Assembly: GCF_019049855.1 (NCBI RefSeq)
Contig: NZ_JAHLSY010000007.1
Span: forward strand, 1 to 64,000
Length of the DNA stretch: 64,000 bases
From: Hydrogenophilus thiooxidans
GTDB lineage: Bacteria > Pseudomonadota > Gammaproteobacteria > Burkholderiales > Rhodocyclaceae
Direction: 5' to 3'
Shown here: piece by piece, positions 35,208-45,004 of the stretch
Layout of the letters: each line of letters starts with the position of its first letter
Numbering within the stretch: the stretch's first letter is position 1
The notes under the pieces: generated by a model
Seen by the model: the letters and a program-made list of their open reading frames with translations, nothing else
Told to the model about the DNA's origin: nothing
Databases searched by the model: none
Made by a program: the position numbers and the translations under genes

Positions 35208-36746
35208 TTACAGCCAACCGTTTTTGGCCAACCACCAAACGAGCACGAGCGACGCCACCCACCCAGCGACGAACGCGGCGCGACGCACCCGCTGAGTGCG
35301 TTTGGCTTTTGCGGCGCGCCGCGCGGCGATCTTCGCTTGCCGGCGCGCCGTTTCCCGTGCCAGGAGCTCTTGGTGCACCAGTCGCGGCAGTTGCGGCAGC
35401 CATTTCGCCCAATGGGGCGCCTCCTCGCGCAGCGCTTTGGGCAACGCCCGCCAACCCACCTGCTCGCTCATCCACCGTTCGAGAAAGGGTTTTGCGGTCT
35501 GCCACAGGTCGAGATCCGGGTCGAGCTGCCGCCCCAACCCCTCGATGTTCAAGAGCGTCTTTTGCAGCAACACCAGTTGCGGCTGCACCTCGACTTCGAA
35601 CCGCCGCGCAGTCTGGAAGAGCCGCAACAGGGTCTTGCCAAACGAGATCTCTTTGAGCGGCCGGTCGAAGATCGGCTCACAGACGGCGCGAATCGCTCCT
35701 TCGAACTCTTCCACCCGCACGTACGGCGGCGCCCACCCCGCTTCGATGTGCGCCAGCGCCACCCGGCGGTAGTCGCGCTGGAAAAAGGCGAGAAAATTGA
35801 CCGCGAGGTAGTTTTTGTCTTCGTCGGAGAGCGTCCCCATGATGCCGAAATCGAGCGCGATGTAACGCCCGTCGGGGGCTACCAGGATATTGCCCGGATG
35901 CATGTCGGCGTGGAAAAAGCCGTCGCGAAAAACCTGCGTGAAGAAGATCTCGACCCCCGCGGCGGAGAGCCGTTTGAGGTCGATCCCCTGCGCCCGCAAC
36001 GCGTCGATCCGCGAAATCGGCGTGCCGTGCATCCGCTCCATTACCATCACCTGGCTGCCGCAGTAGTCCCAATAGACCTCAGGCACGATGAGGAGCTTAG
36101 CATCACGGAAATTGCGCCGCAATTGCGAACAGTTCGCCGCTTCTCGCATCAGGTCGAGCTCGTCTTCGAGCGATTTCGCGAACTCCGCGACCACTTCGCG
36201 CGGCCGCAGCCGCTCCCCTTCCGACCAGAGGGTTTCGAGCAGCCACGCAGCGGCGTCCATGAGCGCCACGTCGTGTTCGATCACCTGACGAATCCCCGGA
36301 CGCAGGATCTTCACCGCCGCTTCGCGCCCGTCGAAGAGCTGCGCGAAGTGGACCTGCGCTACCGACGCGCTCGCCACCGGTTCGGGATCGAACGCCGCGA
36401 ACACTTCGGTCACGGGGCGGCCAAAATGGTGTTCGAGAATTGCGAGCGCCGTTTCGCTTGAAAACGGGGGGACGCGATCTTGGAGCTTTGCCAATTCGTC
36501 GGCGATGTCCGGCGGGATGAGATCGCGGCGCGTGGAGAGCATCTGCCCGAACTTGACGAAGATCGGGCCAAGGGATTCGAGCGCCACCCGCAGCCGCACG
36601 CCGCGTGGGGTCGCATCGTGCCGCCAGAAGAAGAGGCGGCGCCACCATCGGGACAACCGTCCAGACGGGTCGGCCGCGCAGACGATCTCGTCAAGCCGGT
36701 AGCGGTAGCCGATCCAAACGATGCGAATGAGGCGCAACAGGCGCAT
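35208..36746 (-). CDS. ubiB: UbiB-type atypical kinase for ubiquinone synthesis
   Basis: A 512-residue ABC1/UbiB protein: [14 protein letters not shown] (KxGQ), [43 protein letters not shown] and ALDFGIMG are the kinase-like motifs. Two C-terminal hydrophobic stretches form the membrane anchor. UbiB is needed for aerobic ubiquinone synthesis, probably as an ATPase. ATG 36746 is chosen, as the longer frame runs antisense over the next gene. Confidence 0.93.
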   Translation of the reverse strand: MRLLRLIRIVWIGYRYRLDEIVCAADPSGRLSRWWRRLFFWRHDATPRGVRLRVALESLGPIFVKFGQMLSTRRDLIPPDIADELAKLQDRVPPFSSETALAILEHHFGRPVTEVFAAFDPEPVASASVAQVHFAQLFDGREAAVKILRPGIRQVIEHDVALMDAAAWLLETLWSEGERLRPREVVAEFAKSLEDELDLMREAANCSQLRRNFRDAKLLIVPEVYWDYCGSQVMVMERMHGTPISRIDALRAQGIDLKRLSAAGVEIFFTQVFRDGFFHADMHPGNILVAPDGRYIALDFGIMGTLSDEDKNYLAVNFLAFFQRDYRRVALAHIEAGWAPPYVRVEEFEGAIRAVCEPIFDRPLKEISFGKTLLRLFQTARRFEVEVQPQLVLLQKTLLNIEGLGRQLDPDLDLWQTAKPFLERWMSEQVGWRALPKALREEAPHWAKWLPQLPRLVHQELLARETARRQAKIAARRAAKAKRTQRVRRAAFVAGWVASLVLVWWLAKNGWL

Positions 36747-36823
36747 GACAGAGGGGATCGCAAAAGAATCCGCGCATTGTACCGCCTTGCCCGCTCTTTC
36801 CGTAAGCGGCAACCGGAAAGGGG

Positions 36824-37888
36824 CTAAGACCTTTTTTCGCTTCGCACCGCTCCCCCCATGAGCACCGCCCACCCCCGGGTGCTTGGGTGGCTCTCGAGCG
36901 CCAATTTCGCGATCATCGTCAGCGGAATCGAGAGAAACGCGCCCACAGTGCCCAGCAACCAACCCCACAAAAGGAGCGAGACCAGCACCACCAAGGGCGA
37001 TAACCCCAATGCTTGCCCCATCCAGCGTGGCTCGATGACGTTGCCCAATACGACGTTGATCGCAAGGTACCCCGCCGCAACCACCGCCGCGTCGACTGGG
37101 CCATACTGCAACAGCGCCAAGACGACCGCAGGCAGCGCAGCAAGGATCGAACCGATCGTCGGGATGAAATTCAAGAGCCCCGCCATTACGCCGAAAAAGA
37201 GCGCGAAATCGACCCCACGCCACACCAACAACACCCACACCAATAGCCCAGTTGCTGCGCTCACGCTGGTTTTGATCACCAGATAGCGGTTCACCGCCGC
37301 CAAGAAGCGGCGCAGCCGCACCTGCGCCCGCCGCTCGCGCGGAAACGCCGCGGCAAATCGGGCCGTAAGCGTTGGCACCTCGAGCAGCAAAAAGACGTAC
37401 GCCAAGAGCACCAACGCGAAATTGGCCGTCACCTGACCGGTTGCCGCGGCAAGCGTCCGCGCCCCTTGCGCGATCACCGCAAGCGACGGGGTCGGCAACT
37501 CCGCCAGGAGCGACTCCCACGGCGCGCCGCGCGCCGCAAGCCACGCCTGCACCCCACTGAAGAAGGACAACCACTTGCTCTGGTACTCCGGGCCATTCGC
37601 CGCCAGTTGTCGCGCGGTGAGTTCGATGACGGTAAAGAGCTGAAACACCGCAAACCCCACAACGACAAAGAGCAGCACGATCCCCACCCCCCAAGGCACT
37701 TTGCGGCGATGGAGCCAAACAAGCGGCGGCACCGAGATCATCGCAAGAAAGACCGCGACCAAGAGCGGCGCCAGCCAACTCGCCACCGCCTGCACCCCGG
37801 CGCCGATCACGACGAGCGCCGCCATGACGAAGAGTGACACCGGGAGTTGCCCCGTGTGCTGCCGCTGCGATTCGCGTTCCTGCGCCAC
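36824..37888 (-). CDS. AI-2E family transporter (UPF0118)
   Basis: A 354-residue protein with about eight segments: [20 protein letters not shown], the ARGAPW loop, [18 protein letters not shown] and [20 protein letters not shown]. This is the UPF0118/AI-2E fold. Despite the name, members include Na+/H+ antiporters, so the substrate is unknown. It lies 77 bases upstream of ubiB and is probably cotranscribed. Confidence 0.85.
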   Translation of the reverse strand: MAQERESQRQHTGQLPVSLFVMAALVVIGAGVQAVASWLAPLLVAVFLAMISVPPLVWLHRRKVPWGVGIVLLFVVVGFAVFQLFTVIELTARQLAANGPEYQSKWLSFFSGVQAWLAARGAPWESLLAELPTPSLAVIAQGARTLAAATGQVTANFALVLLAYVFLLLEVPTLTARFAAAFPRERRAQVRLRRFLAAVNRYLVIKTSVSAATGLLVWVLLVWRGVDFALFFGVMAGLLNFIPTIGSILAALPAVVLALLQYGPVDAAVVAAGYLAINVVLGNVIEPRWMGQALGLSPLVVLVSLLLWGWLLGTVGAFLSIPLTMIAKLALESHPSTRGWAVLMGGAVRSEKRS

Positions 37889-38047
37889 GTTCCCTCCGCT
37901 TCGTTCGCGTTCAGGTTCTTTTTGCGCTCGATCGCGCCATGGGCCGTCGCGAACGCACCTCGCCCGAGGTGCTATTTCGGGCAGATGGGGTGCGCGCGCT
38001 CAGCCGGGCGAGTATAATCGGAAGCAAACCATTTCGTTACCAAGATC

Positions 38048-39859
38048 ATGGCAGAAACGACACACGATTGGACCCACTGGGAACCCCAACACGTCTTGGC
38101 GGGGTGGCTGCATCAAGCCATCACCGCAGCATTCCCCGACCACGCCCATCTCCCGGTAGCGCTCGAACGGCCGAAAGACCCCAGCCACGGTGACTGGGCG
38201 ACCACCTGGGCGCTCGTGCACGCCAAAGCGCTCAAACAGAACCCACGCGCGGTCGCCGAAGCGATCCGGCGCGAGCTCACCCCCCACCCGTGGGTTGCAG
38301 AGGTGACGATCGCCGGGCCTGGGTTCCTCAACATCCGCCTCACCCCGGCAGCGAAAACGGCGGTGGTGCCGAAGATCCTCACCGCACGGGACCGCTTTGG
38401 CGCCGGCAAACCCCGCGCCGAACGGGTGCAGATCGAATTCGTCTCCGCCAATCCCACTGGCCCCCTGCACGTTGGGCATGGCCGCGGCGCCGCGTACGGC
38501 GCAACGCTTGCCAACGTCATGGCGTTCGCGGGTTGGCAGGTCACGCGGGAATACTACGTGAATGACGCCGGCCGCCAGATGGACATCCTCACCCTCTCCA
38601 CTTGGTTGCGCTACCTCGCGCTGTTCGGCGTCGCGATCCCCTTCCCGAAAAACGCCTATCAGGGGCAATACGTCGTCGCGATGGCCGAAACCCTCAAGCA
38701 GGCGCACGGCGCGCGCTTTTGCACCGCTACCGCGGAAACGCTCCTGGCGGGCGTTCCGGAAGAACCGCCTGCGGAGCGCACCGACGACGACGCCACCCAG
38801 CAGCGCGAAGCGCGGCTCGATGCGCTCATCGCGAACGCCAAGCGGTTGTTGGGCGAAGATTATGCGTGGCTGCACCAGTTCGTCCTTACCGAACAGCTCG
38901 GCGATTGCCGCGACGACCTTGCCGAGTTCGGCGTCACCTTCGACCACTGGTTTTCGGAGCAGAGCCTCTACGACACTGGACTGGTTGCGCGCGCGATCGA
39001 AACGCTGGAAAAGCGTGGCCACCTCTACACCCAAGACGGTGCGAAGTGGTTTCGCGCCACTGCCTTCGGCGACGAAAAAGACCGCGTGGTGCAGCGCGCC
39101 AACGGCAGCTACACCTATTTCGCTTCCGATATCGCCTACCACCTCAACAAATTCGAACGCGGCTTCGACCGCGTGATCGACATCTGGGGCGCCGACCACC
39201 ACGGCTACATCCCCCGCGTGCGTGCCGCGTTGGCAGCGCTTGGGCTCGACACCAGCCGCTTCGAAGTCCTGCTCGTGCAGTTTGCGGTGCTCTACCGCAA
39301 CGGCGAAAAGGTGCCGATGAGCACCCGCGCCGGCGAATTCGTCACGCTGCGCGAACTGCGCCACGAAGTGGGCAACGACGCGGCCCGCTTCTTCTACATT
39401 CTGCGCAAGTCCGATCAACACCTCGATTTCGACCTCGATTTGGCAAAACGGCAATCGAACGACAACCCGGTCTATTACGTTCAGTATGCGCATGCGCGGA
39501 TCGCCTCGGTGCTGCGCGAATGGCTCGAACACGAACCGGACGGCGCGGCGATCGACGAAAGGCTCTCGGCCGCCGACCTCGCCCCCCTTGAAACCTCTCC
39601 GGCAGCACTCGCGCTTGCGCAACGGCTGCAAGCGTTCCCTGCCATCATCGCCACGGCCGCCGAAGAGCGGGCCCCGCACCATATCGCGTTCTACCTGAAA
39701 GCGGTTGCTGCCGATTTCCACGCGTGGTACAACGTCGATCGCATCCTGGTCGAGGACCACGCGGTTCGCCTGGCGCGGCTCGCGCTGGCGCGCGCCACGC
39801 AATGGGTCCTCAAAAACGGTCTGCAGCTCCTCGGTGTTTCGGCGCCGGAGCGGATGTGA
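38048..39859 (+). CDS. argS: Arginyl-tRNA synthetase
   Basis: A 603-residue class I synthetase: an N-terminal Add1 domain (PSHGDWATTWALVHAK), SANPTGPLHVGHGRGAAYG as HIGH site, and KVPMSTRAGEFVTL replacing KMSKS as is normal for ArgRS. The C-terminal anticodon helix bundle is DFHAWYNVDRIL. A TATAAT -10 (38013-38018) stands 30 bases upstream. Confidence 0.97.
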   Translation: MAETTHDWTHWEPQHVLAGWLHQAITAAFPDHAHLPVALERPKDPSHGDWATTWALVHAKALKQNPRAVAEAIRRELTPHPWVAEVTIAGPGFLNIRLTPAAKTAVVPKILTARDRFGAGKPRAERVQIEFVSANPTGPLHVGHGRGAAYGATLANVMAFAGWQVTREYYVNDAGRQMDILTLSTWLRYLALFGVAIPFPKNAYQGQYVVAMAETLKQAHGARFCTATAETLLAGVPEEPPAERTDDDATQQREARLDALIANAKRLLGEDYAWLHQFVLTEQLGDCRDDLAEFGVTFDHWFSEQSLYDTGLVARAIETLEKRGHLYTQDGAKWFRATAFGDEKDRVVQRANGSYTYFASDIAYHLNKFERGFDRVIDIWGADHHGYIPRVRAALAALGLDTSRFEVLLVQFAVLYRNGEKVPMSTRAGEFVTLRELRHEVGNDAARFFYILRKSDQHLDFDLDLAKRQSNDNPVYYVQYAHARIASVLREWLEHEPDGAAIDERLSAADLAPLETSPAALALAQRLQAFPAIIATAAEERAPHHIAFYLKAVAADFHAWYNVDRILVEDHAVRLARLALARATQWVLKNGLQLLGVSAPERM

Positions 39860-39882
39860 GTCGGTGAAATGGTAACGGGACG

Positions 39883-40620
39883 ATGAACGTGGCTCGGATC
39901 GCAGCGCGAACACAACCTCCGCGCCCCCAGTGGGGGGGAACCCTGGTGGGGCTGCTTCTTGGGATTGCGCTGGGCACGCTACTGGCGCTTGCTGTGGCCT
40001 GGTACGTCACGCGCCATTCCCCGTTTCGCTCCCAATCCACGACCACCGTCCCCCCGAGCGAAATCCCCAAAGAGATTCTTGGGATGATTCGCAGCCCAAA
40101 CGGTGGCGCACCACCCCCTACGAACCCAGCACCTTCTGCTGCCCCCTCTGAAGCGACGTCTGCGCCCCTGCCCCCCTCGCCGGCAACTGCCGCGCCGACG
40201 CAGCCGCCGACGCCCCCGGCGTCGCCTTCCGCTGCCTCCCCCCTCTTGCCTTCGGCGCCCTCCCGCAGCGGCCCGGCAACCGCAGCGAACGTCCCCCCTC
40301 CGTTGCAAGCAGCGCCCCCGGCTGCCCAAGCGCATGCAACCGCTCCCCCTACCCCGCCGCAACCCGCGCCCCCGCCACCTGCCGCGGTCGAGCGGTGGTA
40401 CTGGCAAGTGGGTGCGTTTGGTTCGGAGCAAGAGGCCAACCGGGTGCGCGCGGAACTTGCGCTGATGGGGCTTACCTCACGGGTGGAACCGGCTCAAATG
40501 GAGGACGGTCGAACGCTCTACCGCGTCCGGGTGGGGCCCTATCCGTCGCAGCAGGCGGCGCAAGCGGCCCGCAGCCGGCTGCAAGGAGCGGGTTATCAAC
40601 CCGTGATGGTCAAAGGGTGA
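39883..40620 (+). CDS. SPOR-domain membrane protein (FtsN-like)
   Basis: A 245-residue protein: one N-terminal membrane segment (GTLVGLLLGIALGTLLALAVAW), then a Pro/Ala-rich linker of about 110 residues. A C-terminal SPOR domain (YWQVGAFGSEQEANRVRAEL, YRVRVGPYPSQQAAQAARS) binds denuded septal peptidoglycan. This is the layout of FtsN-like division proteins. It is followed by dsbA and a PilZ gene in one likely operon. Confidence 0.88.
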   Translation: MNVARIAARTQPPRPQWGGTLVGLLLGIALGTLLALAVAWYVTRHSPFRSQSTTTVPPSEIPKEILGMIRSPNGGAPPPTNPAPSAAPSEATSAPLPPSPATAAPTQPPTPPASPSAASPLLPSAPSRSGPATAANVPPPLQAAPPAAQAHATAPPTPPQPAPPPPAAVERWYWQVGAFGSEQEANRVRAELALMGLTSRVEPAQMEDGRTLYRVRVGPYPSQQAAQAARSRLQGAGYQPVMVKG

Positions 40621-40641
40621 TCCCCAAGCAAGGAGGAACCG

Positions 40642-41298
40642 ATGCAGAATGGCTTTGGTGATGCGCTGAGTCGTCGCGCGTGGCTCAGCACCACAGGCGG
40701 GTTGCTGGCGTTGGCTGCGCTCCCACGGGCGGTCTTCGCCGCTACCACCCACGAAGTGATCGACCCACCGATCGCCTCCCCGAGCGACGTGATCGAAGTG
40801 CTGGAGTTTTTTCATTACGGCTGCCCCCACTGCCGCCAATTCGATCCGCTGCTGCACGCGTGGAAAGCAAAACTCCCTAGCGACGTCCGCGTTCGCGCGG
40901 TGCCAGTCATCTGGAACCAGCGGGTGCTCCAAGGGCTTGCGACGTTTCATTTCGCGCTTGCGGCGATCGGCGCGCTCGATACCCTCCACCCCCGCGTCTT
41001 TGCCGCGCTGCAAGACGAACGTCGGCCGCTCTACGACCGGGACGGCGCCGCCGAATGGGTGCGCGAGCAGGGTGCCGACGGCGCGGCGCTTGCCAAAGCA
41101 TGGGATTCCTTCGGGGTACAAACCCGCGTGAAACAGGCCGACCGCGAGACGCGCGAATACCAGATCCAAGGGGTGCCGACGCTTGCGATCGCGGGGCGTT
41201 ATCGCACGTCCGCGTCGCTCACCGGTAGCCACGAGGCCGCATTGGCCGAAGCGGATCGGCTGATCGCGCGCATTCGGCAAAATCGACAGCAAGGGTGA
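40642..41298 (+). CDS. dsbA: Thiol:disulfide oxidoreductase DsbA
   Basis: A 218-residue exported protein with CPHC active site in FFHYGCPHCRQFD and cis-Pro in IQGVPTLAIAG. The signal peptide SRRAWLSTTGGLLALAALP has a twin-arginine-like start, less usual for DsbA. AAGGAGG precedes the ATG. It introduces disulfides into periplasmic proteins. Confidence 0.93.
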   Translation: MQNGFGDALSRRAWLSTTGGLLALAALPRAVFAATTHEVIDPPIASPSDVIEVLEFFHYGCPHCRQFDPLLHAWKAKLPSDVRVRAVPVIWNQRVLQGLATFHFALAAIGALDTLHPRVFAALQDERRPLYDRDGAAEWVREQGADGAALAKAWDSFGVQTRVKQADRETREYQIQGVPTLAIAGRYRTSASLTGSHEAALAEADRLIARIRQNRQQG

Positions 41299-41303
41299 CG
41301 GGC

Positions 41304-41735
41304 ATGACCGGAGCCGGCAGCTACCTGACAACGGACGCAGCGCCTTCCGAGCGTCGCCGCCACCAACGAATCTACGTCGCGCTCGTCTCGCCGCGCCGTT
41401 TTCGGGTGGACCTCCTGGGCGTTCCCGGTGGCAATGACTGCCCCGTCTATGACCTCTCGTTGGGCGGCTTTTCGTGTGGTCGCCCGCAGGAGATACCCAC
41501 TGCGCCCTTTCCCTTCGTTTTGCACAACGACGGCGACGCGCAACCGATTCGCGGTGAAGCCGAAGTCCGCGCGGTGGTGAGCGACGGGCGCATCGGCTGC
41601 GCGTTCGTGGCGCTAGACCCGGCCGCAACCGAACGGCTCACCCGCTGGCTCATCGATTACATCCTGACCAACGCCCGCGTGCGCATCGACGAAGAAGAGG
41701 CGCGCGCGATCGTCGAAGGAAACTCGTTTTTGTGA
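41304..41735 (+). CDS. PilZ-domain protein
   Basis: A 143-residue protein with the c-di-GMP-binding pattern: ERRRHQRI (RxxxR) and DLSLGGFSCG (D/NxSxxG), then AVVSDGRIGCAFV. GTG 41295 overlapping the dsbA stop is an alternative start to ATG 41304. It probably acts as a c-di-GMP effector. The stop lies one base from that of the convergent permease. Confidence 0.8.
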   Translation: MTGAGSYLTTDAAPSERRRHQRIYVALVSPRRFRVDLLGVPGGNDCPVYDLSLGGFSCGRPQEIPTAPFPFVLHNDGDAQPIRGEAEVRAVVSDGRIGCAFVALDPAATERLTRWLIDYILTNARVRIDEEEARAIVEGNSFL

Positions 41736-41736
41736 T

Positions 41737-42936
41737 TCACTCCTGCCTGAGCGCGACGATCGGATCGAGCCGCGCGGCGCGGCGCGCGGGTAGGAAACCG
41801 AACACCACCCCCACCGCAGCGGAAAAGAGCACCGCAAGCGCAATTACGCCCAAATCGACGAGAAACGGAAAGCCAAGCGCCTGCGCCGCTAGGTAGGAGG
41901 CCCCGAGCGCCAGGACGATGCCGATTGCGCCGCCCGCCAGCGACAGCACCACCGCTTCGACGAGAAACTGCGTCATCACGTCGACGGCGCGCGCGCCGAT
42001 CGCCAACCGAATCCCGATCTCGCGCGTCCGCTCGGTGACCGAAACCAGCATGATGTTCATGATCCCGATCCCCCCCACCACGAGGCTGATCGCTGCAACC
42101 GCCGAGAGCAGCGCAGTGAGCATCCGGGTGGTCGCGGTGAAGGTCCGCTCGATTTCGCGCGAATCGGTGATGCGGAAATTGTCGCTCTCGTTCGGCGCAA
42201 CCCGCCGCCGCTCGCGCAGCAACTGCTGCACCTCGGCAATCGCTTCGCGGCTGGTATAACCCGGCGCAACGGCGGCGATGATGAAGCGCACCTGCGTGTT
42301 GCCCGCGATGCGGCGGTGGTAGAGGCGCAGCGGCACCATCACCACATCGTCCTGGTCGCTGCCAAAGGCCGACTGCCCTTTTGCGGCGAGCACCCCGATC
42401 ACCGTGCAGGTCAATTTGTCGAGCCGCACCCGTTCGCCGATCGGCGACCGGTCGCCAAAAAGGGCCGTAGCCACCGTCTGACCGAAGAGGCAGACCGCGG
42501 CGCCGGACCGGAGCTCGCCGGGCGTCGGTTCGCGCCCTTCGATGACCGGCCACTGCCGCGCCGCAAGGTACCCTTCGCCGATGCCGACGATCTGCGTCGT
42601 CGTGCTCTGGTTGCCGGCGATCACGGTGCGGTTGGTCGCCGCAGCAGGCGCAGCGATCGCGATCGTCGCCGCTTCGCGCTCGAGAAAGCGGGCATCCTCG
42701 ACCGAAAAGGGCACCGTGGCGCTCCCCGGACCAAAGCCGCGGGAGGGGCTGATGAAGAGGACGTTCGACCCCATCGCGGCGATCTGCTGCTGCACCGCGG
42801 CGGTCGCGCCGCGCCCCAACGTGACGAGCGCGATCACCGCCGCAACCCCGATCACCACCCCGAGCACGGTCAAAAAAGAGCGCAACGGGTTGCGCGAAAG
42901 CGCCCGCACCGCTTCGCGCCACGCGATCATCCACAT
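41737..42936 (-). CDS. MacB-like ABC permease
   Basis: A 399-residue, four-segment permease with large periplasmic domain: EAVRALSRNPLRSFLTVLGVVIG at the start, IGIMNIMLVSVTERTREIGIRL in the centre and FGFLPARRAARLDPIVALRQE at the end. MacB-type mechanotransmission exporters work with a separate adaptor and TolC-type protein, both encoded upstream. The start overlaps the ATPase gene by ten bases. Confidence 0.92.
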   Translation of the reverse strand: MWMIAWREAVRALSRNPLRSFLTVLGVVIGVAAVIALVTLGRGATAAVQQQIAAMGSNVLFISPSRGFGPGSATVPFSVEDARFLEREAATIAIAAPAAATNRTVIAGNQSTTTQIVGIGEGYLAARQWPVIEGREPTPGELRSGAAVCLFGQTVATALFGDRSPIGERVRLDKLTCTVIGVLAAKGQSAFGSDQDDVVMVPLRLYHRRIAGNTQVRFIIAAVAPGYTSREAIAEVQQLLRERRRVAPNESDNFRITDSREIERTFTATTRMLTALLSAVAAISLVVGGIGIMNIMLVSVTERTREIGIRLAIGARAVDVMTQFLVEAVVLSLAGGAIGIVLALGASYLAAQALGFPFLVDLGVIALAVLFSAAVGVVFGFLPARRAARLDPIVALRQE

Positions 42937-43655
42937 AGGCCGCCCCTTTCTTCGCGCTCGATCCGCCCATCGCGGAAATGGACGATGCGCCCTGCGTATT
43001 CGGCCATCTCCGGTTCGTGGGTCACCATCACGATCGTCACCCCAAGGGTTGCGTTGAGGGCAGCAAGCAGTTGCATGATTTCGTGGCTGCGCGCCGAGTC
43101 GAGGTTGCCGGTGGGTTCGTCGGCAAGAAGCAGCTGCGGTCGGGTGACGATCGCGCGCGCGATCGCAACCCGTTGCTGTTGCCCGCCGGAGAGTTCGCTC
43201 GGGCGATGCCCTTCGCGCCCGGAGAGTCCCACCTGCGCGAGCGCCGCTTGCGCACGCGCGCGGCGCTCGGCCGCTTTCACCCCTTGGTAGAGAAGCGGCA
43301 ATTCGACGTTTTCCAACGCGGTGAGCCGCGGCAAGAGGTGAAACCCCTGGAAGACGAAACCGATCACGTAGCGCCGCAAGAGCGCCCGCGCATCCGCATC
43401 GAGCGCGGTCACCTCGAGCCCCGCCAACGTATAGCGTCCGGCGGTAGGGGTATCGAGGCAGCCGATCACGTTCATACAGGTCGATTTCCCCGAGCCGCTC
43501 GGCCCCATCAACGCGACGAATTCGCCGCTTGCCACGGTAAGGTCGATCCCGGCAAGCGCAGTCACCGCGGCGTCGCCCGACCCATAGACGCGGCTGATCC
43601 CTTCCAGGACGACGAGCGGGAGCGCCCCGGTTCGTGGCTGGGCTGCGTTGCTCAC
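42927..43655 (-). CDS. MacB/LolD-like ABC ATPase
   Basis: A 242-residue ATPase: Walker A MGPSGSGKST, LSGGQQQRVAIARAIV, LLLADEPTGNLDS and the switch His in VMVTHEPEM. The EPTGNLD form is typical of the MacB/LolD group. It is the separate nucleotide-binding partner of the permease that follows, and its ATG overlaps the adaptor stop. Confidence 0.93.
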   Translation of the reverse strand: MSNAAQPRTGALPLVVLEGISRVYGSGDAAVTALAGIDLTVASGEFVALMGPSGSGKSTCMNVIGCLDTPTAGRYTLAGLEVTALDADARALLRRYVIGFVFQGFHLLPRLTALENVELPLLYQGVKAAERRARAQAALAQVGLSGREGHRPSELSGGQQQRVAIARAIVTRPQLLLADEPTGNLDSARSHEIMQLLAALNATLGVTIVMVTHEPEMAEYAGRIVHFRDGRIEREERGGLCG

Positions 43656-44974
43656 CGCGCCTCCGCACGCAGTTCCCGAACGATCACGGGCATTCCAGCG
43701 CGCAATTCCCCTTTTTCCACCGCGACCACTTCGCTGCGTTGCCCGTCGCTTAGCCCCAGCCGGACCGTGACCGCCTGCGGCGCGCCCGCTTGCAGGACGT
43801 AGAGGGTTACCGTGCCACGTCCTTCATTTGCGGGTGGCGTTTGTGGGGTTCTGGGAATTGGCGGACGCAGCACCGCGAAGAGGGAAAACCCTTTCCCCCC
43901 TTCTGCCTGTCTGCTTTGCGGTCGATAGCGCAGCGCGGCGTTTGCTACCGTCAATACCCCTTCACGGCGATCGCTTTCGATCTCGGCGGTTGCAGTCATT
44001 CCGGGGCGAAGCCGCAGGTCGGGGTTGGGTACCGCGATCACCGTTTTGTAGGTGACGACGCCATTGACCACTTCGCTTCCCCAGCGCACCATCGTCACCC
44101 GCCCCGTGAAGGTCTCGTCGGGAAAAGCATCGACCCGGAACCGCACCGTCTGGCCGGCACGAACCCGGCCGACGTCGGCTTCGTCGACGTCGGCAAGGAG
44201 TTCCATTTCGCGCAGGTCTTCCGCGATCACGAAAAGCACCGGCGCTTGCAGCGACGCCGCGATCGTCTGGCCGGGATCGACTTTGCGCTGCAACACCACC
44301 CCGTCGACCGGGGAGCGGATCACCGATTTGTCGAGGTTGATCGCCACCTCCTCGAGTTGCGCTTCGATCTGAGCGATCTGCGCCGCTACCTGTGCGTCAA
44401 TGGCTTCGGCGCGCGCCACCGCGGCTTTTGCGGCGTCGAGATCGGTCTGCGCCACCGCGCGGCCGTCGCTTGCCTGCGCCGCGGTGCGCAACCGTTCGAG
44501 CCGGGTGCGCGCCTCTTGAAGCGTTGCTGCGGCTTCCGAGCGTTTGGCGCGCATAGCCGCCAACTGCGCCGTCAATTGGCGGCGCTGCGCTTCGAGCTTG
44601 CGGGTGTCGAGCCGCGCCAGCACCGCCCCTTTGGTGACGCGGTCGTTGAAGTCGACCAATACGTCGCGCACGGTACCCGAAATCTCGGCGCCGACATCCA
44701 CCTGACGGGTCGGCTGCAGCGAACCGGTTGCCGTCACCGTCGCGACCAGGTCTGCGATCCGCGCCTCATCGGTAGCGTAACGCACGGCCGGTTGCGGCGG
44801 CTGCCTTTGCCACCACCACGCGCCGGCGCCCGCTAACAGCAAAAGGAGCCCCACCACGAGCCACCGCCCGCGTCTGCGGCGGGGCTTCTCTGCTCGGCGC
44901 AGGCGCGCGCTCAGTTCCGGCGGGAGCCCACCCGCCTCTGCGCGCGCCTCTTGCGGTCGATCCGAAGCGCTCAC
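43652..44974 (-). CDS. MacA-like periplasmic adaptor
   Basis: A 440-residue membrane fusion protein: one N-terminal segment (RGRWLVVGLLLLLAGAGAWW), a lipoyl half (VDVGAEISGTVRDVLVDFND), a coiled coil of about 100 residues and SPVDGVVLQRKVDPGQT. An inserted Arg/Gln- and Pro-rich stretch (about residues 350-385) precedes the last strand. It links the ABC pair to the outer membrane channel. Confidence 0.9.
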   Translation of the reverse strand: MSASDRPQEARAEAGGLPPELSARLRRAEKPRRRRGRWLVVGLLLLLAGAGAWWWQRQPPQPAVRYATDEARIADLVATVTATGSLQPTRQVDVGAEISGTVRDVLVDFNDRVTKGAVLARLDTRKLEAQRRQLTAQLAAMRAKRSEAAATLQEARTRLERLRTAAQASDGRAVAQTDLDAAKAAVARAEAIDAQVAAQIAQIEAQLEEVAINLDKSVIRSPVDGVVLQRKVDPGQTIAASLQAPVLFVIAEDLREMELLADVDEADVGRVRAGQTVRFRVDAFPDETFTGRVTMVRWGSEVVNGVVTYKTVIAVPNPDLRLRPGMTATAEIESDRREGVLTVANAALRYRPQSRQAEGGKGFSLFAVLRPPIPRTPQTPPANEGRGTVTLYVLQAGAPQAVTVRLGLSDGQRSEVVAVEKGELRAGMPVIVRELRAEAR

Positions 44975-45004
44975 GATCCCGTTCTCCTTTCGGTTGTCGT
45001 AACC

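Noticed and set aside
38000-39913. Minus-strand open frame (637 codons) opposite argS
   Set aside because: It is antisense to a clear synthetase and has no recognisable motif.
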